From an uncultured Planctomycetaceae bacterium (lineage in GTDB: Bacteria > Planctomycetota > Planctomycetia > Planctomycetales > Planctomycetaceae): a stretch of 64,000 nt of DNA. Each line of letters starts with the position of its first letter. The stretch's first letter is position 1. The notes under the pieces are model-generated. The model had not been told where the DNA came from and did not search any database. It saw only the letters and a program-made list of their open reading frames with translations. A program made the position numbers and the translations under genes. The stretch spans positions 62,001 to 126,000 of the forward strand of contig CALSLT010000005.1 in assembly GCA_943787265.1 (NCBI GenBank), given 5' to 3'. This document shows, one piece after another, positions 56,568 to 64,000 of the stretch.

Positions 56568-57896
56568 TCATCGACGCGACGGGCGGATTACGGGCAAATC
56601 ATCCAGCGGCAAATTGTCTTTGTCTGACTCTTCTTCGCTCGGACGCTCAGCAGAAATCGGCACGAGCTGAATCGCATTGAACATTGAGTACTCGCTACCG
56701 TCGCGGTGGCTGATGATCCGAACCGTCTCGCCTCTGGGCACGTCGAATTCGAAACTCACGAACTGAACGCCTTCTTCAAATTCTTTCGATTGGAACGCCC
56801 ACGTTCCGTCGTTGGCTGTAGCCTTCTGACCAATACTGCGATCACCGACGATGATCTCGATCTTTGCGTTCTGATTGGGAGCGTCACCGTGCGCGTAGAC
56901 GTAAGCCTTGTAGCGAGCCGGTGCCAGGTCGAGCAGCGTTGCCTCAAGATCTACACACTGACAGTTGTGATAGATGTACCCCATAAAAATGCCTGAGTGA
57001 GTTTTGACAGCCCACTCGCCATCGTGCCGACTGATTCTCAACCGAACTGTGCTGCCTGTCGCGTTGGGATGCCGCATGTAATCAACGGCCGTCGTGCCGA
57101 TGTCGACGAAGTTCCAAACGTCTCCCGGAGATCCCACAACCCCATCGTAGTTCCCCTGGTAAGGGTCGTAGGCAAATCCGATGTTAAGTGCCCCGGCAGG
57201 CGAATGCGTTGCTCGGCCTGGGCGTGCCGTTTTTCCAGGAGACTTGTCCTGTGTCGCGGCGACGGCGATCGGACCGGCTTTTAGTCCAGGACCTACTGTC
57301 AGAATCTCCGGCCCCGTGATTGCGATCACGCTGACATCAATGGAATCCTCGGGCGGCAGAGCGTGAAATCGCTTGACTTCTTTCCAGTCGTCACCTGACT
57401 GGCGCCGGATTACCAACTGCGGCTGGTAGCGAGGAATCACGAAGAAACCGAAGACATTCTCTGGTCGTGGACCGTCGGACTCTGCTTCGGGTTTCGCGGC
57501 ATAGTCGAATGTCACAGTCCGAGCTTTCCGACTTGTACCAACTTCAACTCGCGTCACTTGAATGCCGTGCTGAAATTTCGCGGATTTCTCGACGATGCCA
57601 ACGACCATGTGTTTCGAAAAATCGACTTCCGGGAAAGGATGCGGATTCCGAGTACGGATGGTCCCGTCGTGGTGATGCTGGAAGCAGACCCGCTGCCAAT
57701 CTTGCTCATTGACGATCCGCAGCCGCGCTGGAGCTTCCAGCTTCGAATCAATTCCCGTAAACGCCTGGACCACCGGCGAAGCCGGCACGGGGCGATTCAC
57801 CGCTGCGGGATCAGGTCTGGTTTCAACAGTTACCGGCTTCAGCTCGCCGACAAAACTAAACACGATTAACGGTACCAACGTCGTACTGATCATCAT
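56568..57896 (-). CDS. secreted protein of unknown function with beta-rich domains
   Basis: A 442-residue protein I do not recognise as a whole. The start MMISTTLVPLIVFSFVG (57896, or 57893) follows AAGGG and gives a short signal-like helix. The first 200 residues contain a protease-inhibitor-like pattern seen in lipoprotein-type domains (DFSKHMVVGIVEKSAKFQHGIQVTRVE). The C-terminal half (about 260-430) looks like an all-beta carbohydrate-binding-type domain (VNFVDIGTTAVDYMRHPN, AVKTHSGIFMGYIYHNCQCVDLEATLL, WAFQSKEFEEGVQFVSFEFDVPRGETVRIISH). A Cys pair in HNCQCVD is notable. Function unknown. It is downstream of the SUMF1-like gene with a 245-bp gap on the same strand. Confidence 0.65.
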   Translation of the reverse strand: MMISTTLVPLIVFSFVGELKPVTVETRPDPAAVNRPVPASPVVQAFTGIDSKLEAPARLRIVNEQDWQRVCFQHHHDGTIRTRNPHPFPEVDFSKHMVVGIVEKSAKFQHGIQVTRVEVGTSRKARTVTFDYAAKPEAESDGPRPENVFGFFVIPRYQPQLVIRRQSGDDWKEVKRFHALPPEDSIDVSVIAITGPEILTVGPGLKAGPIAVAATQDKSPGKTARPGRATHSPAGALNIGFAYDPYQGNYDGVVGSPGDVWNFVDIGTTAVDYMRHPNATGSTVRLRISRHDGEWAVKTHSGIFMGYIYHNCQCVDLEATLLDLAPARYKAYVYAHGDAPNQNAKIEIIVGDRSIGQKATANDGTWAFQSKEFEEGVQFVSFEFDVPRGETVRIISHRDGSEYSMFNAIQLVPISAERPSEEESDKDNLPLDDLPVIRPSRR

Positions 57897-58141
57897 TGTG
57901 CCCTTTGTGTGGCGGTCGTTATCGGAGCCGGCAACCAGCGTTCGCACTAAGCATGCTGAAGAAACACTTCCGAGGTTACGACACTGATGGATGTTTCCTG
58001 GAGAAATTCTCGAAATTAACTCCGAAACCCCAACCTGCCAGCAAACCAACATATCACTCGTCAGTGACTGCTTATCACGGGAGTTGATCTCTGTACGACC
58101 GACCCTGATTCCTGGACTTTCAGACAAACCAGCAGAACGGC

Positions 58142-60475
58142 CTAAGACGACCTGCGTACACGGGCGAAGGAATTCGTAAGGCGGCGGATCGTTGGCATGA
58201 CGAGTCCCTCGGCAACGATGGGCCTGCCGAGAGTTGCGGAACCGCCGGCGAGAACCAGCACCAGCCAGGGTGAGACCAGACTCAGCGACGCCGGCGTTCT
58301 GCAACTGACGACGACGCCCAGCAGCAGCGCAGTCGATAACACCGTGAGCACTGTTTCAGACTTCACTTTCGCCCAGAACCATGTAGCTGTCGCCGCCGCC
58401 GCCAGAGAGACCGTGCAGATTGCCGTCAGCAACACAGATGCTCGGGTGGGTGTGGCCGTGCTGGATGTCGGCACTTCTGGAACGAGTACCGCTGACAGAA
58501 CAGCGAGCATCAGCAGGCCGGAGATTCCGCACGTGACAGAGACTGTCAGAAATCTCATTCTCGCTTTGCCGCGGAAGTAGCTCACCCAAAGCGGCAACAG
58601 AAAACACAGCCACCAGTTCGCGGCAATGGCCATTCCGAAAAGAACACCGGCCAGGGGTGCTCGCTGAAGAAACACGAAAGCCCACAGGAAGAGTGCAGCG
58701 GCGATCGACGGTACGCCCACAGGAAGCACGATCCACACGAACGCCATCGTCAGACCGAGCGTCTTGTTCTTCCAGCGTTTTCCAATCACGAAAAGTGCCG
58801 TGACCACCGTGACCTTCGCAACGACGGACATCACCGACTCAATAAAAGTCGAGCCAACACCGGCTGCCTGTTCGAGAATCGTCGTCACGAAAAAAGCCAC
58901 GACGGTCAGCGTCAGGAGACTGCCGTCCTGCAGCTTCGGCACAACCGCTTTCGGCACAACCGCTTTCGGCAGAGACGCGCTCCGCAGCCCGATGATCAGC
59001 CGGATCGTCACCGCGGCGGCGATTGCGACGAGCCCGATTGCCTGCAGCCAGGGGGATGGCATCACTGAGAACGTCGATGCGAGCAGTATTGGTAAGAGGT
59101 CGTAATGCCTCGGTTGGTTGAGTCGAGCAGGGTCGACCAGCATCAGAATTGCGAGCAGCCCGGCAGGAATCAGGATGATGTGCCGGACGATCGAACCACC
59201 TGTCGACGCTGATGTTCGACGCGTTGACTGAGAGGGCGACGTCGAAGCTGTCTCGACGGGAGCCGTTCTGGGTTCTGAAGGCGCGGAATCAGAATCCGTC
59301 ATCGCTGGCGAATCAGCCATCGCATCCATCATCGATGACGAGCTGGCCATCGAAGAAGACGCGGCGGCGGTCCCTGCCGCGACGGGCGGCGTCATCACGG
59401 GTGAAGTCGCAACAGCAGGAGGCGATGGCGACGTCATGGGAATTGGATTCGGGTTATCCAACTCTGACGCTGCAAACTTATCGTTGGGCCCCAGTGAGGC
59501 GACGACGCGGAAACCGTAGATGTTGGCCTCGAGCGGCGGAGTAAACTCAGACCGATAAGCAGAGCGCAGCACGTAACCGAAGTTGTACCAACTGCCGCCG
59601 CGGATCACGTGAGAGATTCCGTTGTCGGGCCCTTGAGGATCCTCAGCGTCCGAGTTCGAATAGTAGTCTGCGGCGTACCAGTCGCTGCACCACTCCCAGA
59701 CATTTCCGTGCAGGTCGTACAGGCCCCAGGCGTTGGGTTCGTAGCTGCCAACTTCCTGAGGCTTCCCGAGAAACGTACCCGTCGTCGACGTTCCGTACGG
59801 GTAGTTCCCGTCGAAGTTCGCCTGACTGGATGTGATCTCCGCACCGACAGAGGTTGGCGTCGTGCTGCCCGCTCGACAGGCGTATTCCCATTCTGCTTCG
59901 GTCGGCAACCGGTAGACGCGGCCGGTGCTTTTTTCTTCCGGAAGTTCAGACAGTTTGCGGCAGAAAGCGACGGCCTGTTCCCAGGAAATATTCTGCACGG
60001 GCAGGCGGTCGCTGTCGGTGATTCCGCTAGGGTTGGTTTCCATCACGCTCTGAAATTCGGCCTGCGTGACTTCGTAAATCCCCATGAACGCTGGCTTCGA
60101 CAACCGCACGGCGTGCGTTGATTCGTCGCCGCTGCGTTTTTCTTCCGTCTCGGGCGAGCCCATTGAAAAACTGCCGGGAGGCAATACTCCGAGTTTCATG
60201 CCGATCGAATTCGTCACGACATCGCCCGTCTTCAGCGTTGTCGCCGATGTCGGAGCTGGTGCTTCGCCGACAGCATCGGTCGAGGATCCGAAGAGAGACG
60301 CCAGCCCTCCGCCGTCCGACTCGGAAGCCGCTGCGTCCGGTCCGGAGTCCGGCGCCGTTCCGCAGCCGGCGACGAAGACAACCAACGCGGCAAGACACAG
60401 GCCGACGCGTTGAGCTGTCCTTAGCGCACGGTCAATCTGTCCCGTGCCGACGATCCTCCCCATGCGGCCGGTCAT
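58142..60475 (-). CDS. SUMF1-like lipoprotein fused to a polytopic membrane domain
   Basis: A 777-residue protein. The N-terminus ends in a lipoprotein-type signal (LCLAALVVFVAGCG). The SUMF1/formylglycine-generating-enzyme fold occupies about residues 75-340: NSIGMKLGVLPPGSFSMGS, YEVTQAEFQSVME, LPVQNISWEQAVAFCRKLS, YRLPTEAEWEYACRAG, LYDLHGNVWEWCSDWY and VIRGGSWYNFGYVLRSAYR. The Cys pair used by true formylglycine-generating enzymes in that last segment is absent, so sulfatase activation is unlikely. A Ser/Pro/Thr-rich linker (about 350-440) leads to some ten membrane helices in the last 340 residues. The start could be 60475 or 60463. It lies 4 bp after the DUF1501 stop, in one operon with it. 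A 15-bp tandem duplication (58938-58967) repeats PKAVV. Confidence 0.82.
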   Translation of the reverse strand: MTGRMGRIVGTGQIDRALRTAQRVGLCLAALVVFVAGCGTAPDSGPDAAASESDGGGLASLFGSSTDAVGEAPAPTSATTLKTGDVVTNSIGMKLGVLPPGSFSMGSPETEEKRSGDESTHAVRLSKPAFMGIYEVTQAEFQSVMETNPSGITDSDRLPVQNISWEQAVAFCRKLSELPEEKSTGRVYRLPTEAEWEYACRAGSTTPTSVGAEITSSQANFDGNYPYGTSTTGTFLGKPQEVGSYEPNAWGLYDLHGNVWEWCSDWYAADYYSNSDAEDPQGPDNGISHVIRGGSWYNFGYVLRSAYRSEFTPPLEANIYGFRVVASLGPNDKFAASELDNPNPIPMTSPSPPAVATSPVMTPPVAAGTAAASSSMASSSSMMDAMADSPAMTDSDSAPSEPRTAPVETASTSPSQSTRRTSASTGGSIVRHIILIPAGLLAILMLVDPARLNQPRHYDLLPILLASTFSVMPSPWLQAIGLVAIAAAVTIRLIIGLRSASLPKAVVPKAVVPKLQDGSLLTLTVVAFFVTTILEQAAGVGSTFIESVMSVVAKVTVVTALFVIGKRWKNKTLGLTMAFVWIVLPVGVPSIAAALFLWAFVFLQRAPLAGVLFGMAIAANWWLCFLLPLWVSYFRGKARMRFLTVSVTCGISGLLMLAVLSAVLVPEVPTSSTATPTRASVLLTAICTVSLAAAATATWFWAKVKSETVLTVLSTALLLGVVVSCRTPASLSLVSPWLVLVLAGGSATLGRPIVAEGLVMPTIRRLTNSFARVRRSS

Positions 60476-60479
60476 CCTG

Positions 60480-61823
60480 TCAGGCGAGCAGAGCATCGAT
60501 CGAAGTCCCTTCCCGAAAAAGTTGCATCGGACGGCCCGTGCGTGTTTGGAGCGTCCGATCGGGACCGACGCCCAACGCAGCCAGAATCGTCGCCGAGACA
60601 TCTTCCGGGCTGCACGGATCGTCGGCCACTTCCATGCCATCCGTGCTGGTCGACCCGTAAGCCGTTCCGCCCGGGAAGCCGCCGCCCGCCAGGACAACGG
60701 ACATCGACCGTGCCCAGTGATCGCGACCCGTGTTTCCATTGATCCTCGGAGTGCGGCCGAATTCGCCGGCGACGTAAACGATGGTGCTGTCGAGCAGTCC
60801 CTTTTCGTCGAGATCGGCAATCAGCGCGGACACCGTTCGGTCAACAGGTGGGAGCAATCGATTCTGCAGCGTGTTGAAATTATTGCCGTGCGTGTCCCAG
60901 CCGCCGGTCCCCAGCGTGACGAATCGAACACCCGCTTCCACCAGCCTGCGCGCCGCCAGAGCACTGCGTCCGAAGCCGTCGTTGCCGTACCGCTCGCGAG
61001 TTTCTGCCGATTCCCCATCGAGAAAAAACGCCTCTCTGGTCTTGCTGGAACGAAGTATGTTCAGAGCCTTCTCCTGAAACTGATCGATACCCGAAACAAC
61101 GTCGGCGACTCCGTCGAGCACCGACATGCGATAATCAAACGTGTCGAGCAACCGCACGCGACCCGACAAATCGTCGAGCGTCACGTCTTCGGGAAGCGTC
61201 ACGCCGCGAACTTCCAGACGTCCGTCTCCATTCTGCACCTGAAACGGATTCCACGCCGGACCCAGGTACCCGGCATTCGTTCCACTGTTGCGGTCATTTC
61301 CGAAAGAGACATAAGGCGGAACTTCGTCGGGAGTCGTCAGCAGCCGCGACGTTAAAGAACCCAGCGACGGGTACCGCACCGCTGGCGAAGGCTTGTTTCC
61401 CGTATTCATGTAAACCGTGCCAGGGCCATGAGCGGGAATGCTGTGAGCCAGCGAGCGGATCACCGTGCAACGGTCCATCACATCGGCCATCTGCGGCAGT
61501 TTGTCGCTGATCTGAATCCCTTCGGCCGACGTGTCGATGGGTTGAAACGGTCCTTTGATCCCGCCTCCGGCGTCGGGTTTCAAATCCCACATGTCGATCG
61601 TCGACGGCCCTCCGGACAGCCAGATCATGATCATGTTCTGAGCTTTGGCGTCCGTTCCGGCTGCCGTTGTCACGGTCGTTGCGCCCGGTTCATCGCCATC
61701 AGCGGCGCGAGCCTGCATCCTCAGAAAGTCCGAGAACGGGAGCCCGATGCCTCCCAGCGTTCCTATCTTCAGAAAATTCCGCCGCGATGCGCGACCAGCA
61801 GGAGTTCTGTGTGAGTGTGCCAT
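60480..61823 (-). CDS. Tat-exported DUF1501 protein (second copy)
   Basis: A 447-residue protein. The leader ASRRNFLKIGTLGGIGLPF is a twin-arginine signal. DUF1501 blocks: MIWLSGGPSTIDMWDLKPDAGG, CTVIRSLAHSIPAHGPG, VTLGTGGWDTHGNNFN, VYVAGEFGRTPRINGNTGRDHW, and the end GRPMQLFREG. It is shorter than the copy at 29911-31326 and clearly diverged. It lies between a DUF1549/DUF1553 gene upstream (226-bp gap holding a repeat) and a SUMF1/membrane gene downstream (4-bp gap), all on the minus strand. Activity is not established for the family. Confidence 0.92.
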   Translation of the reverse strand: MAHSHRTPAGRASRRNFLKIGTLGGIGLPFSDFLRMQARAADGDEPGATTVTTAAGTDAKAQNMIMIWLSGGPSTIDMWDLKPDAGGGIKGPFQPIDTSAEGIQISDKLPQMADVMDRCTVIRSLAHSIPAHGPGTVYMNTGNKPSPAVRYPSLGSLTSRLLTTPDEVPPYVSFGNDRNSGTNAGYLGPAWNPFQVQNGDGRLEVRGVTLPEDVTLDDLSGRVRLLDTFDYRMSVLDGVADVVSGIDQFQEKALNILRSSKTREAFFLDGESAETRERYGNDGFGRSALAARRLVEAGVRFVTLGTGGWDTHGNNFNTLQNRLLPPVDRTVSALIADLDEKGLLDSTIVYVAGEFGRTPRINGNTGRDHWARSMSVVLAGGGFPGGTAYGSTSTDGMEVADDPCSPEDVSATILAALGVGPDRTLQTRTGRPMQLFREGTSIDALLA

Positions 61824-61883
61824 TGCTTGTGCCTTCTGTCTGGCCGTCGCAGTTTCAGGAATGTCGCCACTTCAAGAATGTCA

Positions 61884-62020
61884 CCTCTCCCGCTTGCGGG
61901 AGAGGTCGGGCTTTCAGGCCCGGGTGAGGGTTTCTGTGAAATCCGAACGATTGATCGACATCAGGGCTTACCCCCTCACCCGCGGCTGAGACCGCGACCT
62001 CTCCCCCAAAGGGGAGAGGG
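61884..62020. repeat. bipartite palindromic intergenic repeat D
   Basis: The left half opens with a perfect 10-bp hairpin, CCTCTCCCGC-TT-GCGGGAGAGG (61884-61905), then CGGGC/GCCCG and ends GGGTGAGGG. The right half is an inverted, diverged copy: CCCTCACCC, then CGCGG/CCGCG (61981-61996), then CCTCTCCCC/GGGGAGAGG (61998-62019). The halves therefore also pair with one another over about 45 bases. There are no GTAG heads, so it belongs to a different family from the REPINs. It lies between the two minus-strand genes of the DUF1549/DUF1501 cluster. Confidence 0.75.
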
Positions 62021-62140
62021 GACACTGTGTCGTCGAAGCCGCCGCCCAACTAATGATTCAAAATAAACTCGCGTGAATTCACCATTGCCCACACAACATC
62101 GACCATCGCCTCGAATCCGTCTTCGCGACGAACAACGTGC

Positions 62141-64000
62141 TCAATGCTGCGCCCGCCGTTCTGCCGGAGTCGGATATCGGCTGAACATCGCCAGCGACAT
62201 TTCGTCAAGAACTGCGCCAAGTTCGTCGTGATCGATGGTGCCTGCCTGAAGCCGCTGCATGCGGTCGCCGGTTGAAAGCAGTGCTCGGAGGCGGCCGTTT
62301 CGAATTCGCCGCATGACGACATCGTCAGTCATCATGTAGAGCGTTTGAGAAAGCGAAGGATCGACCGAACCATCGCAGTCACACGCGGACTTCCTATCGG
62401 AACGGCCGAAAATTTGAAACGTGTTTCGCAGGTTTCCGTCGCGAACTTGAGTCGATGCGACCTGAATAGCCCGTTCGCCTTCAGCCGCGTCCGCCGTGAA
62501 CTGCTGCTCGACGCCGAGCGCCGCATTCAACACGTCAACTACCACGGGAGCGATCATCCGTCGCGGATACGACCTCGCAAAATTGCTGCGGTCGTGAATG
62601 TTGGTTTCGTTCGGGATCGCCGACGACTGCCACGTTCTGGAACTCAGAATGACGTTTTCAATGTGACGAATGTCGTAGCCTCGCCGGACGAAATCATCAG
62701 CCAGCAGGTCCAGCAGCTCTTCGTTCGACGGCGGATTGCCCACTGAGAAATCATCGACCGGATGTACGATACCTCGTCCGAAATAGTGTTCCCACACGCG
62801 GTTGACGAACGCTCGGGCGAAGAACGGATTCTGCGAATCGACCATCCACTCCACGAGTCCGGCTCGATTGTCACCGGTGGAATCGAGTTCCGGACCGCCG
62901 GGAGATTTCGGAGGCAACGGTTGATTCGTTTTCGGATCATTCAGTCGTCGCGGGTTCGAGACGTTCAGAAACACTTCACGCAACTGAGCCAGTCGCTGGT
63001 TTCGCGGCATGCCCTGACGACGCTGATTCTCGGCGTCGATGGCGGGCTTCGCGGTGGGAGAAGTTCCAAACTGCACCTGACCGAAAACGTTGGCGAAGGC
63101 ACGATAATCAGACTGAGTCCATTGATCGTAAGGATGTTTGTGGCAGCGGCAGCACTGCAGCCGCACTCCCAGAAACGCCGCCGCCGTTTGCTCGGAAAAC
63201 TGTTCGAGGCCGACGTTGCGGCGACTCCAGTAAAGGTCGAGCGTGTCGCGTTCTGAATAGTTCGTTTCGAAGGTTGTTCGCGCTGTGGTTTCCAGCTCGG
63301 TCTCGGCACGGACCCATTCCTGCGGATCGGTGTCGCCTCGACTGGTCGCTGTCAGTATGCCTCGAACGATCTCGTCCCAGCCGGCGTTTCGTTCCAGCCG
63401 AACCCGCAGCCAGTCGTGCCACATCCGACTGCGTTTTTCGCGAGGTTGTTCCAGAGTGGCTGTATCGTTGCCGGTGATGTCGCTGAGCCGGGTGGCCCAC
63501 AAGGCTGCATGCAGGGGATCGTTCAGCAGTTCGTCGATCTTCTTCGATCGTTTTTGCGGATTGGTATCAGTCAGAAAACTACGGAGTTCATCCGGCGACG
63601 GTATGGACCCGATAGTGTCGATCGTCAGCCGCCGGAGAAATTCTTCGTCCGATGTGACTTCAGAGGGCACGGTATTTAACAGCCGGAGCCGCGAGTCCAC
63701 CGCGCGATCCACGTAGTTGGTAATTTCGTACTTCGGGTAAATGAACGATCGTTCGACCCGAGCCGGAACCAGCACGCGAGCGGCGCGGATGTGGCCCAGA
63801 TAGGAGATCGCGATCGACGTGTCTCCGGGAAACCGGGATCGAATCAGGCCGCCTTCGCCGAGTTCCGCGACGTAGTCATCCTTCACGCGGAAGTCGCAGA
63901 ACGGCGTCACGTTTTCGGTCGTCCCGTCGGCAAACGTCGCCATCACTTTCAGCTGTGAACTGGTGCCGGTGTTTCGAAACCGAACGGTCTCGGGGACGGC
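62141..64000 (-). CDS. DUF1549/DUF1553 protein, partial, 3' end shifted by one base
   Basis: The 5' end lies beyond the right window edge; the frame is open at 64000, where an Ig-like (Big2) end is seen (QLKVMATFADGT). Then come DUF1549 (SDITGNDTATLEQPREKRSR; LQCCRCHKHPYDQW with a CxxCH motif) and DUF1553 (VNRVWEHYFGRGIVHPVDDF; CDCDGSVDPSLSQTLYMM). The frame stops at 62141 after RYPTPAERRAQH. The usual C-terminus follows in another frame down to 62050 (SIEHVVRREDGFEAMVDVVW and on to NSREFILNH). One extra base between about 62147 and 62158 explains this. As written, the protein loses about 33 residues of the conserved tail. It is the first gene of a cluster with DUF1501 and SUMF1-like genes. 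Confidence 0.88.
   Translation of the reverse strand, partial: AVPETVRFRNTGTSSQLKVMATFADGTTENVTPFCDFRVKDDYVAELGEGGLIRSRFPGDTSIAISYLGHIRAARVLVPARVERSFIYPKYEITNYVDRAVDSRLRLLNTVPSEVTSDEEFLRRLTIDTIGSIPSPDELRSFLTDTNPQKRSKKIDELLNDPLHAALWATRLSDITGNDTATLEQPREKRSRMWHDWLRVRLERNAGWDEIVRGILTATSRGDTDPQEWVRAETELETTARTTFETNYSERDTLDLYWSRRNVGLEQFSEQTAAAFLGVRLQCCRCHKHPYDQWTQSDYRAFANVFGQVQFGTSPTAKPAIDAENQRRQGMPRNQRLAQLREVFLNVSNPRRLNDPKTNQPLPPKSPGGPELDSTGDNRAGLVEWMVDSQNPFFARAFVNRVWEHYFGRGIVHPVDDFSVGNPPSNEELLDLLADDFVRRGYDIRHIENVILSSRTWQSSAIPNETNIHDRSNFARSYPRRMIAPVVVDVLNAALGVEQQFTADAAEGERAIQVASTQVRDGNLRNTFQIFGRSDRKSACDCDGSVDPSLSQTLYMMTDDVVMRRIRNGRLRALLSTGDRMQRLQAGTIDHDELGAVLDEMSLAMFSRYPTPAERRAQH

Noticed and set aside
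58142..60475. True formylglycine-generating enzyme activating sulfatases
   Set aside because: The Cys pair of catalytic FGE is absent in the RGGSWYNFGYVLRSAYR segment.

Overview
The window looks like chromosome from a planctomycete, probably order Planctomycetales. The evidence is the gene content: several very large secreted proteins combining DUF1549/DUF1553 with planctomycete cytochrome-like domains, two DUF1501 twin-arginine-type proteins, a PVC-type dehydrogenase/HEAT/CxxCH protein, a PPC-domain protein, a TIGR02996 protein and a PQQ-propeller protein. These were recognised by reading the translations; no database search was run, so the genus is not assigned.

Layout. 1-3046: the end of an integrated element. 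It holds a tyrosine integrase gene cut in two by an IS1182-like insertion sequence and lies against the 3' end of a tRNA-Leu(UAA) gene. 3.5-12.1 kb: a lone MotB-like gene, then a minus-strand block with an M20 deacylase, galU, a sugar-isomerase-like protein, a DUF1549/DUF1553 cytochrome-type protein and argG. 12.3-16.8 kb: a frameshifted CDGSH iron-sulfur gene, a REPIN-type palindrome, a Dpm1-like glycosyltransferase and a 1118-residue PVC-type haem protein. 17-24.5 kb: a small membrane protein, an FMN hydroxyacid dehydrogenase divergent from a triheme flavocytochrome, a PQQ propeller with EF-hands and a GH67/GH20-like secreted protein. 24.5-31.3 kb: PPC protein and DUF1549/DUF1553 protein, divergent from a DUF1501 protein. 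31.5-43.6 kb: mfd, a parvulin lipoprotein, a membrane-anchored flagellar rod/hook-like protein, a GDSL hydrolase, a TIGR02996 protein, fabI, a fumarylacetoacetase-family protein and an LRR protein. 43.7-49.4 kb: a 1202-residue membrane protein of unknown function, a sigma-like protein, a 48-residue acidic protein and a hemolysin III-type protein. 49.5-56.4 kb: recC, a POT transporter and an M32 carboxypeptidase. 56.5-64 kb: a secreted protein of unknown function and a minus-strand cluster of DUF1549/DUF1553, DUF1501 and a SUMF1/membrane fusion.

Most genes are core metabolism or the exported redox and degradation machinery typical of the phylum. I do not see a phage-defence island, CRISPR array or secondary-metabolite cluster. 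The most unusual signals are: three different GTAG-headed inverted REP pairs in about 44 kb, implying RAYT-type transposases elsewhere in the genome; the interrupted integrase whose stop codon lies in the tRNA anticodon loop; two single-base frameshifts in otherwise well-preserved genes; and several unusual architectures (SUMF1 plus polytopic membrane domain, transmembrane-anchored rod/hook-like protein, sigma-like protein with a hydrophobic N-terminus, 1202-residue membrane orphan).
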